From Caprella mutica (taxonomy: Eukaryota > Arthropoda > Malacostraca > Amphipoda > Caprellidae), in NCBI GenBank assembly GCA_947561585.1, contig CANNZV010000265.1, forward strand, positions 1 to 64,000: a stretch of DNA of 64,000 bases, in the 5' to 3' direction. The notes beneath the pieces were generated by a model. That model had not been told where the DNA came from. It ran no database searches and saw nothing but the letters and a program-made list of their open reading frames with translations. The first letter of the stretch is position 1. Each line of letters begins with the position of its first letter. Below, one piece after another: positions 34,428 to 47,349 of the stretch. A program made the translations under genes and the position numbers.

Positions 34428-34672
34428 CACTAAAGAAAATTGCAATTCAGTCTGACTCATCGCTTGAGTCAAGGCTGAACAACTCCAATATTGGATTTTT
34501 TTCTTGATTGACTCTACCTGAGTCAATCTGACTATGAATTAGGAGTCAATATGACTTTTGTTTCTGAGTAAAATACTAAGATGAGTCAAATTGACTCACA
34601 TTTTTGAGTCGGTTTTGGGACAAACTGAAAACTCAAATTTTGAGTCAATTTGACTCGTATTTAATTTCATTG
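34428..34672 (-). mobile_element. GAGTCA-rich MITE, copy 2
   Basis: It has the same 245-bp length as copy 1 but lies in inverted orientation, 558 bp away. Ends CACTAAAGAAAATTGC and GTATTTAATTTCATTG, with TA on the right. It holds six TGACTCA/TGAGTCA words. Confidence 0.88.
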
Positions 34673-35162
34673 TAGGTAAATTAAATTATTATGGAAACTC
34701 TCAAGATAAATATTAAAATAATTATGTATCCCGTATTGAGAATTGGAATATATTTCTTGTTAGTTAAAATATTTATTCTTACCCAATTATACCATTTCAA
34801 GATCTTTTAGTATGTATGTTTAATAGTTGTGTATGTATTTAATAGTTCAAAATACACATTCTGTATGTAACTTTGAAATCAGAAAATTTTGGTTGGGTCA
34901 TAGAAGATGTTTAGTAGATGCCTACTAATCATAATCTCTGGACCTTGAAAAGATGATGTAGGATAGCGTATCAATTACCGGAAGTTTCTTTCTCGTTACA
35001 TAAACTATCCAATGAGCTGTATTGTAAATTTGTCTTCTGCATACTTAAATAGATTCATAGAGTTACTTCTCCATAATGAATGTCTTTGATAGTCATTACT
35101 AGGCATCAGAGTTTTTGATAATGATCATTTCACTCTTTCTATTCGATACTAATTAATAGGTA
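34673..35162. other. AT-rich spacer
   Basis: No gene or repeat seen. Confidence 0.4.
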
Positions 35163-35387
35163 CCGTATAACTCCTCTATATTGAAATGCTGTATAGTGAA
35201 TATAGGGTCCTGAGTAAGGAAGTAGCCTGTATAGTGATTTTCTATCTGTTATTAATGAACCTCATTTTTAGAAAACTAATGGGTATTTTATTGCAGATTA
35301 AAGAAAATTTGTTCACTATAGAGGCAATTACCTTACTAAAGATTGTACATTCATTATAAAGGATTTCATTATAGAGGAGTTCTGTTG
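35163..35387. mobile_element. CAGTAGAA MITE, copy 2
   Basis: 225 bp between TA dinucleotides. The left TIR includes CTCCTCTATATTGAAATGCT; the right TIR is its approximate complement ending GAGGAGTTCTGTTG. It is the uninterrupted counterpart of 33447-33911. Confidence 0.8.
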
Positions 35388-35516
35388 TACTAAACATCCG
35401 ATAATTAGTTTACCTTCCTACAATTTTTCCTCTTTTTTTTTAAAAGCTATAAGAATCACACAATAGAAAATTTCTTCAATGCATCAAAGTTGCCATAATA
35501 ACAACCACTGTCAAAA

Positions 35517-38500
35517 CTTAATGGACATATCTATAAGTTAACAGGACATATCTATAAGTTAACAGGACATATCCATAAGTTAACAGGACATATCTATAAG
35601 TTAACAGGACATATCTATAAGTTAACAGGATATATCTATAAGTTAACAGGACATATCTATAAGTTAACAGGACATATCCATAAGTTAACAGGACATATCT
35701 ATAAGTTAACAGGACATATCCATAAGTTAACAGGACATATCCATAAGTTAACAGGACATATCTATAAGTTAACAGGACATATCTATAAGTTAACAGGACA
35801 TATCCATAAGTTAACAGGACATATCCATAAGTTAACAGGACATATCTATAAGTTAACAGGACATATCCATAAGTTAACAGGACATATCTATAAGTTAACA
35901 GGACATATCCATAAGTTAACAGGACATATCTATAAGTTAACAGGACATATCTATAAGTTAACAGGATATATCTATAAGTTAACAGGACATATCTATAAGT
36001 TAACAGGACATATCCATAAGTTAACAGGACATATCTATAAGTTAACAGGACATATCCATAAGTTAACAGGACATATCTATAAATTAACAGGACATATCCA
36101 TAAGTTAACAGGACATATCTATAAGTTAACAGGACATATCCATAAGTTAACAGGACATATCTATAAGTTAACAGGATATATCTATAAGTTAACAGGACAT
36201 ATCTATAAGTTAACAGGACATATCTATAAGTTAACAGGACATATCCATAAGTTAACAGGACATATCCATAAGTTAACAGGACATATCTATAAGTTAACAG
36301 GACATATCTATAAGTTAACAGGATATATCTATAAGTTAACAGGACATATCTATAAGTTAACAGGACATATCCATAAGTTAACAGGACATATCTATAAGTT
36401 AACAGGACATATCCATAAGTTAACAGGACATATCCATAAGTTAACAGGACATATCTATAAGTTAACAGGATATATCTATAAGTTAACAGGACATATCCAT
36501 AAGTTAACAGGATATATCTATAAATTAACAGGACATATCCATAAGTTAACAGGACATATCTATAAGTTAACAGGACATATCCATAAGTTAACAGCACATA
36601 TCCATAAGTTAACAGGACATATCTATAAGTTAACAGGATATATCTATAAGTTAACAGGACATATCCATAAGTTAACAGGACATATCAATAAATTAACAGG
36701 ACATATCCATAAGTTAACAGGACATATCTATAAGTTAACAGGACATATCCATAAGTTAACAGGACATATCCATAAGTTAACAGGACATATCTATAAGTTA
36801 ACAGGAAATATCTATAAGTTAACAGGACATATCCATAAGTTAACAGGATATATCTATAAGTTAACAGGACATATCCATAAGTTAACAGGACATATCTATA
36901 AGTTAACAGGATATATTTATAAGTTAACAGGACATATCCATAAGTTAACAGGATATATCTATAAATTAACAGGACATATCCATAAGTTAACAGGACATAT
37001 CCATAAGTTAACAGGACATATCTATAAGTTAACAGGACATATCTATAAGTTAACAGGATATATCTATAAGTTAACAGGACATATCTATAAGTTAACAGGA
37101 CATATCCATAAGTTAACAGGACATATCTATAAGTTAACAGGACATATCCATAAGTTAACAGGATATATCTATAAGTTAACAGGACATATCTATAAGTTAA
37201 CAGGACATATCCATAAGTTAACAGGACATATCTATAAGTTAACAGGATATATCTATAAGTTAACAGGACATATCCATAAGTTAACAGGACATATCTATAA
37301 ATTAACAGGACATATCCATAAGTTAACAGGACATATCTATAAGTTAACAGGACATATCCATAAGTTAACAGGACATATCCATAAGTTAACAGGACATATC
37401 TATAAGTTAACAGGATATATCTATAGGTTAACAGGACATATCCATAAGTTAACAGGATATATCTATAAGTTAACAGGACATATCCATAAGTTAACAAACA
37501 TATCTATATGTTAACAGGATATATCTATAAGTTAACAGGACATATCCATAAGTTAACAGGATATATCCATAAGTTAACAGGACATATCCATAAGTTAACA
37601 GGACATATCTATAAGTTAACAGGATATATCTATAAGTTAACAGGACATATCCATAAGTTAACAGGATATATCTATAAATTAACAGGACATATCCATAAGT
37701 TAACAGGACATATCCATAAGTTAACAGGACATATCTATAAGTTAACAGGACATATCCATAAGTTAACAGGACATATCTATAAGTTAACAGGATATATCTA
37801 TAAGTTAACAGGACATATCTATAAGTTAACAGGACATATCCATAAGTTAACAGGACATATCTATAAGTTAACAGGACATATCCATAAGTTAACAGGACAT
37901 ATCCATAAGTTAACAGGACATATCTATAAGTTAACAGGATATATCTATAAGTTAACAGGACATATCCATAAGTTAACAGGATATATCTATAAATTAACAG
38001 GACATATCCATAAGTTAACAGGACATATCTATAAGTTAACAGGACATATCCATAAGTTAACAGCACATATCCATAAGTTAACAGGACATATCTATAAGTT
38101 AACAGGATATATCTATAAGTTAACAGGACATATCCATAAGTTAACAGGACATATCAATAAATTAACAGGACATATCCATAAGTTAACAGGACATATCTAT
38201 AAGTTAACAGGACATATCCATAAGTTAACAGGACATATCCATAAGTTAACAGGACATATCTATAAGTTAACAGGATATATCTATAAGTTAACAGGACATA
38301 TCCATAAGTTAACAGGATATATCTATAAGTTAACAGGACATATCCATAAGTTAACAGGACATATCTATAAGTTAACAGGATATATCTATAAGTTAACAGG
38401 ACATATCCATAAGTTAACAGGATATATCCATAAGTTAACAGGACATATCCATAAGTTAACAGGACATATCTATAAGTTAACAGGATATATCTATAAGTTA

Positions 38501-41500
38501 ACAGGACATATCCATAAGTTAACAGGATATATCTATAAATTAACAGGACATATCCATAAGTTAACAGGACATATCCATAAGTTAACAGGACATATCTATA
38601 AGTTAACAGGACATATCTATAAGTTAACAGGATATATCTATAAGTTAACAGGACATATCTATAAGTTAACGGGACATATCCATAAGTTAACAGGACATAT
38701 CTATAAGTTAACAGGACATATCCATAAGTTAACAGGATATATCTATAAGTTAACAGGACATATCTATAAGTTAACAGGACATATCCATAAGTTATCAGGA
38801 CATATCTATAAATTAACAGGACATATCCATAAGTTAACAGGACATATCTATAAGTTAACAGGACATATCCATAAGTTAACAGGACATATCCATAAGTTAA
38901 CAGGATATGTCTATAAGTTAACAGGACATATCTATAAGTTAACAGGACATATCTATAAGTTAACAGGACATATCCATAAGTTAACAGGACATATCCATAA
39001 GTTAACAGGACATATCTATAAGTTAACAGGACATATCTATAAGTTAACAGGATATATCTATAAGTTAACAGGACATATCTATAAGTTAACAGGACATATC
39101 CATAAGTTAACAGGACATATCTATAAGTTAACAGGACATATCCATAAGTTAACAGGACATATCCATAAGTTAACAGGACATATCTATAAGTTAACAGGAT
39201 ATATCTATAAGTTAACAGGACATATCCATAAGTTAACAGGATATATCTATAAATTAACAGGACATATCCATAAGTTAACAGGACATATCTATAAGTTAAC
39301 AGGACATATCCATAAGTTAACAGGACATATCCATAAGTTAACAGGACATATCTATAAGTTAACAGGATATATCTATAAGTTAACAGGACATATCCATAAG
39401 TTAACAGGACATATCTATAATTTAACAGGACATATCCATAAGTTAACAGGACATATCTATAAGTTAACAGGACATATCCATAAGTTAACAGGACATATCC
39501 ATAAGTTAACAGGACATATCCATAAGTTAACAGGACATATCTATAAGTTAACAGGACATATCTATAAGTTAACAGGATATATCTATAAGTTAACAGGACA
39601 TATCCATAAGTTAACAGGACATATCTATAAGTTAACAGGATATATCTATAAGTTAACAGGACATATCTATAAGTTAACAGGACATATCTATAAATTAACA
39701 GGACATATCCATAAGTTAACAGGACATATCTATAAGTTAACAGGACATATCCATAAGTTAACAGGACATATCCATAAGTTAACAGGACATATCTATAAGT
39801 TAACAGGATATATCTATAAGTTAACAGGACATATCCATAAGTTAACAGGATATATCTATAAATTAACAGGACATATCCATAAGTTAACAGGACATATCTA
39901 TAAGTTAACAGGACATATCTATAAGTTAACAGGATATATCTATAGGTTAACAGGACATATCCATAAGTTAACAGGATATATCTATAAGTTAACAGGACAT
40001 ATCCATAAGTTAACAAACATATCTATATGTTAACAGGATATATCTATAAGTTAACAGGACATATCCATAAGTTAACAGGATATATCCATAAGTTAACAGG
40101 ACATATCCATAAGTTAACAGGACATATCCATAAGTTAACAGGACATATCTATAAGTTAACAGGACATATCTATAAGTTAACAGGATATATCTATAAGTTA
40201 ACAGGACATATCCATAAGTTAACAGGACATATCTATAAGTTAACAGGATATATCTATAAGTTAACAGGACATATCTATAAGTTAACAGGACATATCTATA
40301 AATTAACAGGACATATCCATAAGTTAACAGGACATATCTATAAGTTAACAGGACATATCCATAAGTTAACAGGACATATCCATAAGTTAACAGGACATAT
40401 CTATAAGTTAACAGGATATATCTATAAGTTAACAGGACATATCCATAAGTTAACAGGATATATCTATAAGTTAACAGGACATATCCATAAGTTAACAGGA
40501 CATATCCATAAGTTAACAGGATATATCTATAAGTTAACAGGACATATCCATAAGTTAACAGGACATATCCATAAGTTAACAGGACATATCTATAAGTTAA
40601 CAGGACATATCCATAAGTTAACAGGACATATCTATAAGTTAACAGGATATATCTATAAGTTAACAGGACATATCTATAAGTTAACAGGACATATCCATAA
40701 GTTAACAGGACATATCTATAAGTTAACAGGACATATCCATAAGTTAACAGGACATATCCATAAGTTAACAGGACATATCTATAAGTTAACAGGATATATC
40801 TATAAGTTAACAGGACATATCCATAAGTTAACAGGATATATCTATAAATTAACAGGACATATCCATAAGTTAACAGGACATATCTATAAGTTAACAGGAC
40901 ATATCCATAAGTTAACAGCACATATCCATAAGTTAACAGGACATATCTATAAGTTAACAGGATATATCTATAAGTTAACAGGACATATCCATAAGTTAAC
41001 AGGACATATCAATAAATTAACAGGACATATCCATAAGTTAACAGGACATATCTATAAGTTAACAGGACATATCCATAAGTTAACAGGACATATCCATAAG
41101 TTAACAGGACATATCTATAAGTTAACAGGATATATCTATAAGTTAACAGGACATATCCATAAGTTAACAGGATATATCTATAAGTTAACAGGACATATCC
41201 ATAAGTTAACAGGACATATCTATAAGTTAACAGGATATATCTATAAGTTAACAGGACATATCCATAAGTTAACAGGATATATCCATAAGTTAACAGGACA
41301 TATCCATAAGTTAACAGGACATATCTATAAGTTAACAGGATATATCTATAAGTTAACAGGACATATCCATAAGTTAACAGGATATATCTATAAATTAACA
41401 GGACATATCCATAAGTTAACAGGACATATCCATAAGTTAACAGAACATATCTATAAGTTAACAGGACATATCTATAAGTTAACAGGATATATCTATAAGT

Positions 41501-42631
41501 TAACAGGACATATCTATAAGTTAACAGGACATATCCATAAGTTAACAGGACATATCTATAAGTTAACAGGACATATCCATAAGTTAACAGGATATATCTA
41601 TAAGTTAACAGGACATATCTATAAGTTAACAGGACATATCCATAAGTTATCAGGACATATCTATAAATTAACAGGACATATCCATAAGTTAACAGGACAT
41701 ATCTATAAGTTAACAGGACATATCCATAAGTTAACAGGACATATCCATAAGTTAACAGGATATATCTATAAGTTAACAGGACATATCTATAAGTTAACAG
41801 GACATATCTATAAGTTAACAGGACATATCCATAAGTTAACAGGACATATCCATAAGTTAACAGGATATATCTATAAGTTAACAGGACATATCTATAAGTT
41901 AACAGGACATATCTATAAGTTAACAGGACATATCCATAAGTTAACAGGACATATCCATAAGTTAACAGGTCATATCTATAAGTTAACAGGACATATCCAT
42001 AAGTTAACAGGACATATCCATAAGTTAACAGGACATATCTATAAGTTAACAGGATATATCTATAAGTTAACAGGACATATCCATAAGTTAACAGGATATA
42101 TCTATAAATTAACAGGACATATCCATAAGTTAACAGGACATATCTATAAGTTAACAGGACATATCCATAAGTTAACAGGACATATCCATAAGTTAACAGG
42201 ACATATCTATAAGTTAACAGGATATATCTATAAGTTAACAGGACATATCCATAAGTTAACAGGACATATCTATAAATTAACAGGACATATCCATAAGTTA
42301 ACAGGACATATCTATAAGTTAACAGGACATATCTATAAGTTAACAGGACATATCCATAAGTTAACAGGACATATCTATAAATTAACAGGACATATCCATA
42401 AGTTAACAGGACATATCTATAAGTTAACAGGACATATCCATAAGTTAACAGGACATATCCATAAGTTAACAAACATATCTATAAGTTAACAGGATATATC
42501 TATAGGTTAACAGGACATATCCATAAGTTAACAGGATATATCTATAAGTTAACAGGACATATCCATAAGTTAACAAACATATCTATATGTTAACAGGATA
42601 TATCTATAAGTTAACAGGACATATCCATAAG
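35517..42631. repeat. 21-bp satellite array, left part, about 338 copies
   Basis: The monomer is AACAGGACATATCTATAAGT plus T (21 bp). Two sites vary (GACATATC/GATATATC and TCC/TCT). Each unit holds two palindromic words, GTTAAC and GGAYATATYC. Rare variants act as landmarks: a 20-bp unit (AACAAACATATCTATATGTT) at about 37500, 40019 and 42579; CAGCACAT at 36592, 38061 and 40916, each followed 89 bp later by CATATCAATA; GTTATCAGGA at 38791 and 41646. These reveal duplicated blocks. Long open frames on both strands are by-products. Confidence 0.97.
42627..42631. repeat. Target-site duplication, left copy (ATAAG)
   Basis: ATAAG directly before the LTR terminus TGAAGG; the same five bases follow the other LTR at 47898-47902. 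It is part of the satellite monomer. Confidence 0.9.
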
Positions 42632-43179
42632 TGAAGGAACAACCTCAGTTGCTAGCTCCCAAGAGCTGATGCAGTGACGTCACTGGTTAGTTAGCCAAAG
42701 CAAAAACTAACTGCAATCCTAGTTGCGAGTTCCTAGAACCCTTGCACAGTCTCCAACCACCCCTTTAACTGGCCAACTCACACCTGATTGTACAACGTAC
42801 AACCGTATGATGAGACAACCGGTAAACACTTCTTGTACTCACAGTACAAAAAGGTTGTACCTAGGAAGCAAATCACACAAAATGCAAACCTCAACTTGCG
42901 TGCTTAGGAAAGCAACTCACCACTACGTGGTTTACTTCCAAAGTAAACCGACGCTAGTACAACAAGTACTCCCAACTGCTACCTAACCGTTAGGCAAGTA
43001 ACACGTTACTTACAAAAACACTTTTTTCACAGACAAAGCTTGAAACACTCACAGAACACTTTACAGAACCAGGTCTCCAAACGCTACTGCCGTCACTTCA
43101 AAATATCCTCTGTCATTATCAGTGGCTTGCCGCTTCCAACCATTTTTGTAATCACAGATTAGTACAGCAAGTTACCACA
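42632..43179 (-). repeat. 3' LTR (548 bp)
   Basis: Identical by eye to 47350-47897. It contains a palindromic CRE-like site TGACGTCA at 42675-42682. I see no clear TATA box. Confidence 0.95.
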
Positions 43180-43190
43180 TCCCCCCTAGT
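43180..43190 (-). other. Polypurine tract
   Basis: CTAGGGGGGA on the minus strand directly precedes the 3' LTR, the expected position of the plus-strand primer. Confidence 0.8.
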
Positions 43191-43202
43191 TCCTTTAAGA
43201 AC

Positions 43203-44638
43203 TCATGGGACATAGTCGGCCAACCAACCAGGTTGACGACGAATCCTACCTGATCGTCTTGGCTCCTCCACGGGAGCCCTGACAACTTCACCGATTTCCT
43301 CGGGTCTATCAGAGTCTGACTCATCATACTCAGCCATAACCTGCTCCTGCTCTGCCGTTAGAGCCTCTGGCTCAACCGTAGGCTGCACCTGATCTGCTGA
43401 TCTACTGAGAGGTTCAGTGCCAGCATGAGCGTCGTAGAACGTTGACTCATCTTCATCTGAGTCATACTCAGGAGTCTCCTCATTGGAGCCTCGACGTTTC
43501 CTAACGTCACGGACATGTCTAGGCATGCCATCCACACATATGACATGTTTGGATTGCACCTCTGTAACTCTTCCATGAGTCCAGTGCTTGGTGCACGAGG
43601 GTATCGCAGGCTTGACCCATACCTCGTCACCAATGGAAAAATTCTCATTTTTCCCCTCCACTTCAACCTTCTGGTTGATATCGTAAGGTACCCTCCAAGG
43701 GTACTTGAAAATCTTACGATACGGAACAGATGCGTCCTCAACACCTTTCCGAGGCGTGACATTATACCAAAATGTCGCAACCTCAGGGGAAATTTTTCCC
43801 CGTGCAGCGATCCTCTTGATCGTGCGATGGTTTCTCTCTACTATTCCATTTCCACTTGGGGCGTAAGCGGCACGGAATCGCAAAGAGATTCCCCAATCCC
43901 TGGCAAACTGCTCGACAGTTGCCGACCTAAATGCCGTCGAGTTGTCTAACAACAATTCGGCAAAAGGTCCGTGCTCAACAACCACTTGCTGGAGATTGGT
44001 CACAATACTAGCTGCCGTCTCATTCGACAACCTTCGCCATATTGTGAACCTCGACGGACCGCAATCAACGATGGAAAGGTAGTGGACATTGTTGTAGTGC
44101 GTAACATCAGCAGCTACACGATGCCAGTTCCCTTCCACGGCTAAGTCACCTCGCTCAACGAAGTTCTCAACCCTTCTTGAAGGATCTATACGAAGACACT
44201 CTTCGCATCCTTCGATCTCACGTTTAACTTGGTTGCGAGTTAGGTCCAACCTAATCTGCTTGCCAAGGTAAAGCGTGCGATCGACGCCAAAATGATGCGG
44301 CAGATGAGCCGCCCATATGGCATCCTTTAGCGTCTTTCCTGTCGAAAGAGCCGCCGAAACAGTCTCTACTGTTTCAGAGTCATCAGACTCTTGATAACTA
44401 AGCCATTTCTTAGTTACCCGAGTTAACTGGTCAGCCTTGTTTTCGATTGTCGAAACAAATCGAAACTCAACTGCCAGTTCATACTCGTTGATGATTTCCT
44501 TAATCACCGCCAAGCGTCGCTTGATTAGCATTTGAGCCGCTCCCTTCGTGCGCACACGAGAATGGCCCTCAACCGTGTTGTCTAGCCAGGACAACACAGT
44601 TCTGGAATCCGTAGCAATCGCGAAAGCTTTGAAGCCCC
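43203..44638 (-). CDS. pol: pol, 3' part: RNase H end and integrase
   Basis: This frame opens with the last RNase H block (ATDSRTVLSWL) and continues from the protease-RT frame after a one-base frame change near 44640. Counting from the Met at 44597: a His/Cys zinc-binding region (His near 98-102, CEEC at 131-134), then the integrase core with Asp164, Asp218 and Glu254, the last two separated by 35 residues as expected (D-D-35-E). A GPY/F-like segment follows (GDEVWVKPAIPSC, then VDGMPRHVRDV), and an acidic tail ends near RRSGRIRRQPGW. All catalytic residues are present. Its product would insert the element DNA into chromosomes. It is not translated in frame with RT unless the shift is bypassed. 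Confidence 0.85.
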
Positions 44639-46362
44639 TACGTGATTGCTAGGTTGATTCCACGCCCAACAGCCTCAAGCTCTGAGACGTTGATGTGGTG
44701 ATGATCTGACTTCTTTCGAAGCCAGGTAGCATCTTCCACTAGTGCGCCATCCACCTGAATGACAACACCCATCGCTAGCGAACTAGCATCAGTCCAAACA
44801 GTAACATTACCGTTTGGATTGACATACCACTGACCCTTCACAGGATCTTCAGAGAGGACTCGACTCACCAGTTCGTCAACTAGCTTACGAACACACTCAC
44901 TGACAGGTTCGTCCCAGGAACCGTCTGACCCCAATCGCTTCAGAAAGCTGCAATGAGGCCTTAGCCAACCCGCTACAGGGTAATGCCCTGTGAGCCGACC
45001 ACACAGAGAAAACAAGTGTCTCTTCGTCATACCAGAAGATTCTGATATGTAAGAAGATAGCTCGGATCCTCTAGACATTTTCAAATGTCCATTGGGCACC
45101 TTATTCAAGGCAATCCCAAGGACTCGACCACCGTCAAGCCCTTCCGGTTCTTTCGATTCGAGTCCATATCGATGCAAGTGTTCCCTAACTCGAGAAGCAC
45201 TAACAATAGACTCTTGGACCAAAATATCATCGATATAATGATCCGTGGCACGATCAATTTGATCGTCCATCGAAAGAACTTTACCGAGAATCATCGTCAT
45301 GATCCTCGGTGCACATGTCAGGCCGAAGCCAAGACGTGTCAAAGCATAATGGACTCCATTATACCTGACAATCTGGTACTGCCATAGTTCCTTGGAGACA
45401 TGAATCTGCAGATAGGCAGCCTTCAGGTCTACGACCTTAAGCTGACCCTGCAGTTGTCTCCACTTGCGTACCTTCTCAGCACACACTGCCGATTCCTCAG
45501 TATGAGATTCGACAAAAGGGTTAAGCTCACGGTAATCCATTACCGGCCTAACCTTGTCCTTAGTAGGCTGGACAACGACCAGCAGTGGAATGACACCCTT
45601 AACAGGTCCTTTCCACTCTACTAGCCAACCTTTGGAAATCCAACTTTGGATCTCCGTTGTGTACCTCTCGTGTACACCTGGTGTTCGAGTACATTTGTAC
45701 TCTCCAACACCAGTCTGAAGCTGTTTTGGCTTGCCAGCAGCCCAGCGCCAGCTCACGGTCCATTTGCCGTTAGCAAAAACAGCATCGAAATCTTTATCAG
45801 AAATCGACAGTGGTGGAGCCACACCACATGCTATAGGACGTCTTTTTCCCTTGGAAAAGACTCCACAGCAATCAGTCGCATTAGGCTTACCCCAATCGAC
45901 CAAATAACGAGAATCGGATCCTCTGCGAATCGTCACACCTCCCATGTGATCGACAACGTCATCACCTAGGAGGCAGTCAACTCCGAGATTTTCCAATCCT
46001 CTGTGGGCAATTGCACGTACACTAAAACAGTGTCCATGCAATCCCACTGCCACCCAGCACTCCCTTCCATTGGTGGAAGTTTTGCCGTCAGCTGTCATAA
46101 AATGACGGGCCTTTCGGCCCTTAAGTCCCACCACCACCCGGGTAGACACCATCGTGCACCCGCTGCCTGTATCAACCAGACACAAGACAGATTGGCCATT
46201 TACAATGGCCTTGACAACTGGCATCTCACGACTCGAAAGTCTACCAGCTGCCATGAGTACTCCCAGAGTACCCTTGGTAGGAGTGTTAGCCCCCACCACT
46301 ACTAAGTCCCCAGGACTTAGCTTGCTGCTCGAAGCAGCAGAATCCTTCCCAGAAGGATCCAT
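44638..46362 (-). CDS. pol: pol, 5' part: protease, reverse transcriptase, RNase H start
   Basis: 574 residues from the Met at 46362. An aspartic protease active site LVDTGSGCT lies at 62-70. Reverse transcriptase follows: VRPVMDYREL near 271-280, VDLKAAYLQI near 311-320, and YIDD at 376-379. RNase H begins with WTDASS (Asp525) and SELEA (Glu563), then the frame ends in a stop (TAG) in the middle of RNase H. The remaining RNase H block is in another frame directly downstream. Since a domain is split, I read this as a single-base mutation, not a programmed shift. The frame lies 8 bases from the gag stop and in a different frame, so expression may use frameshifting or reinitiation. Confidence 0.87.
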   Translation of the reverse strand: MDPSGKDSAASSSKLSPGDLVVVGANTPTKGTLGVLMAAGRLSSREMPVVKAIVNGQSVLCLVDTGSGCTMVSTRVVVGLKGRKARHFMTADGKTSTNGRECWVAVGLHGHCFSVRAIAHRGLENLGVDCLLGDDVVDHMGGVTIRRGSDSRYLVDWGKPNATDCCGVFSKGKRRPIACGVAPPLSISDKDFDAVFANGKWTVSWRWAAGKPKQLQTGVGEYKCTRTPGVHERYTTEIQSWISKGWLVEWKGPVKGVIPLLVVVQPTKDKVRPVMDYRELNPFVESHTEESAVCAEKVRKWRQLQGQLKVVDLKAAYLQIHVSKELWQYQIVRYNGVHYALTRLGFGLTCAPRIMTMILGKVLSMDDQIDRATDHYIDDILVQESIVSASRVREHLHRYGLESKEPEGLDGGRVLGIALNKVPNGHLKMSRGSELSSYISESSGMTKRHLFSLCGRLTGHYPVAGWLRPHCSFLKRLGSDGSWDEPVSECVRKLVDELVSRVLSEDPVKGQWYVNPNGNVTVWTDASSLAMGVVIQVDGALVEDATWLRKKSDHHHINVSELEAVGRGINLAIT

Positions 46363-46370
46363 GGAGGATT

Positions 46371-47312
46371 TTACTCTTCCATGGTTTCTCCGATGGAGGT
46401 TGCGGTGCCCCTTACCACAGCCTCCTCGGAAAAACCCGCATCACCAGCGGATGACGCGACAGTCACAGGACTGTCAGGGCACTCCCGGGCAAAATGCCCG
46501 GGCTTCCCACAGGTGAAACATAAGTTTCGCCCATGTGAAGAGGGCTTGCCCGTCTGCATCACCTTGGAGCGACGTCTTTGGGTGCAATCTCTCACCCGGT
46601 GAGGACCCTGGCACCGTGGGCAAGAAAGCCCTTGCCTCCTGGAGGCAGTAGCCACTCTGGTGGCCTGGCCTGTCCCAGACTGGCCTGAGGCATCCCTCTG
46701 TGCGGACAATCTGTCACGCACCTTTGACACCAAAATGTCAAAGTCAGAGGTGTACGCCTCTGGGAGCATCACTGCCCACTTATGGATGGAGGGGAGGAGT
46801 CCTTCCAAGAACTTCACTCTGAAAACCATACAATCGGTTTTCACCTCCATCCTAGCACCGAAGCGCTGCAGGTCGTCAACATAAACGTCCACAGCCTCGC
46901 CAGATAAAAGCTGACGAGACGTGAAACGTCTGTACGCTTCCTGCCGGGACATACCATACTGAGCCAGCAGTACTCCCTTGACTACCTCCCACTGAGAGGC
47001 TTCCGACACCCTCATGGCACGGAATACTCGAGCGGCGTTGCCCTCGAGCAAGAAGTCCACGACCTCTTGGGGTTCGACCCGCTCGCTGCGACAGCGACGT
47101 TCGAAGTCGTCCAGCCACTCTGACACATCAACTGTGCCATCGCCACTGAACTTGGGGAGAGCTCTCCCCAACCGATCAATAATTGGCCCCTTGGCCTGCA
47201 TTAAAATGCTTGCCAATTGGCCAATATCAATCATACCGGATGTCCCAGACATCCCTGGTCCCTCACTAGAAGAACCAGTATCAGTCTTGCCTGCTTTCTC
47301 AGAGTCAGACAT
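46371..47312 (-). CDS. gag: gag polyprotein with two zinc knuckles
   Basis: 313 residues, starting 37 nt after the 5' LTR. The middle (about 60-200) matches the retrotransposon gag capsid pattern in style (FSGDGTVDVSEWLDDF, then MSRQEAYRRF). The C-terminal nucleocapsid part has CPRCQGPHRVRDC (231-243, C-x2-C-x3-H-x4-C, a variant) and CFTCGKPGHFAREC (265-278, canonical C-x2-C-x4-H-x4-C). Its product would package the element RNA. The frame is intact. Confidence 0.88.
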   Translation of the reverse strand: MSDSEKAGKTDTGSSSEGPGMSGTSGMIDIGQLASILMQAKGPIIDRLGRALPKFSGDGTVDVSEWLDDFERRCRSERVEPQEVVDFLLEGNAARVFRAMRVSEASQWEVVKGVLLAQYGMSRQEAYRRFTSRQLLSGEAVDVYVDDLQRFGARMEVKTDCMVFRVKFLEGLLPSIHKWAVMLPEAYTSDFDILVSKVRDRLSAQRDASGQSGTGQATRVATASRRQGLSCPRCQGPHRVRDCTQRRRSKVMQTGKPSSHGRNLCFTCGKPGHFARECPDSPVTVASSAGDAGFSEEAVVRGTATSIGETMEE

Positions 47313-47349
47313 GATGACGTCACAAAGATGTGATAAAGCCTAGATAGCT
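47313..47349 (-). other. Short leader with presumed primer-binding site
   Basis: Only 37 nt separate LTR and gag start. The minus strand begins AGCTATCTAGGCTTTATCAC. It lacks the usual TGG start complementary to a tRNA CCA end, so the primer is unclear. A CRE-like TGACGTCA lies at 47315-47322. Confidence 0.45.

Noticed and set aside
35518..42489. Long frames (up to 841 codons) in the 21-bp satellite on both strands
   Set aside because: Same reason as the first array; breaks occur only where a 20-bp unit or the end of the array shifts the frame.
35517..42631. CRISPR-like array
   Set aside because: Units abut directly with no unique spacers, and the surroundings are eukaryotic with no cas genes.
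42723..42986. 87-codon plus-strand frame present twice (also 47441-47704)
   Set aside because: It lies wholly in the LTRs, antisense to the element, and is duplicated only because the LTRs are.
46360..46375. Programmed -1 slippery site between gag and pol
   Set aside because: The frames differ, but no canonical heptamer is evident at the junction; the mechanism is left open.
43358..47343. Many additional frames on both strands across the retrotransposon
   Set aside because: Shadows of gag and pol; the sense frames carry all recognisable domains.
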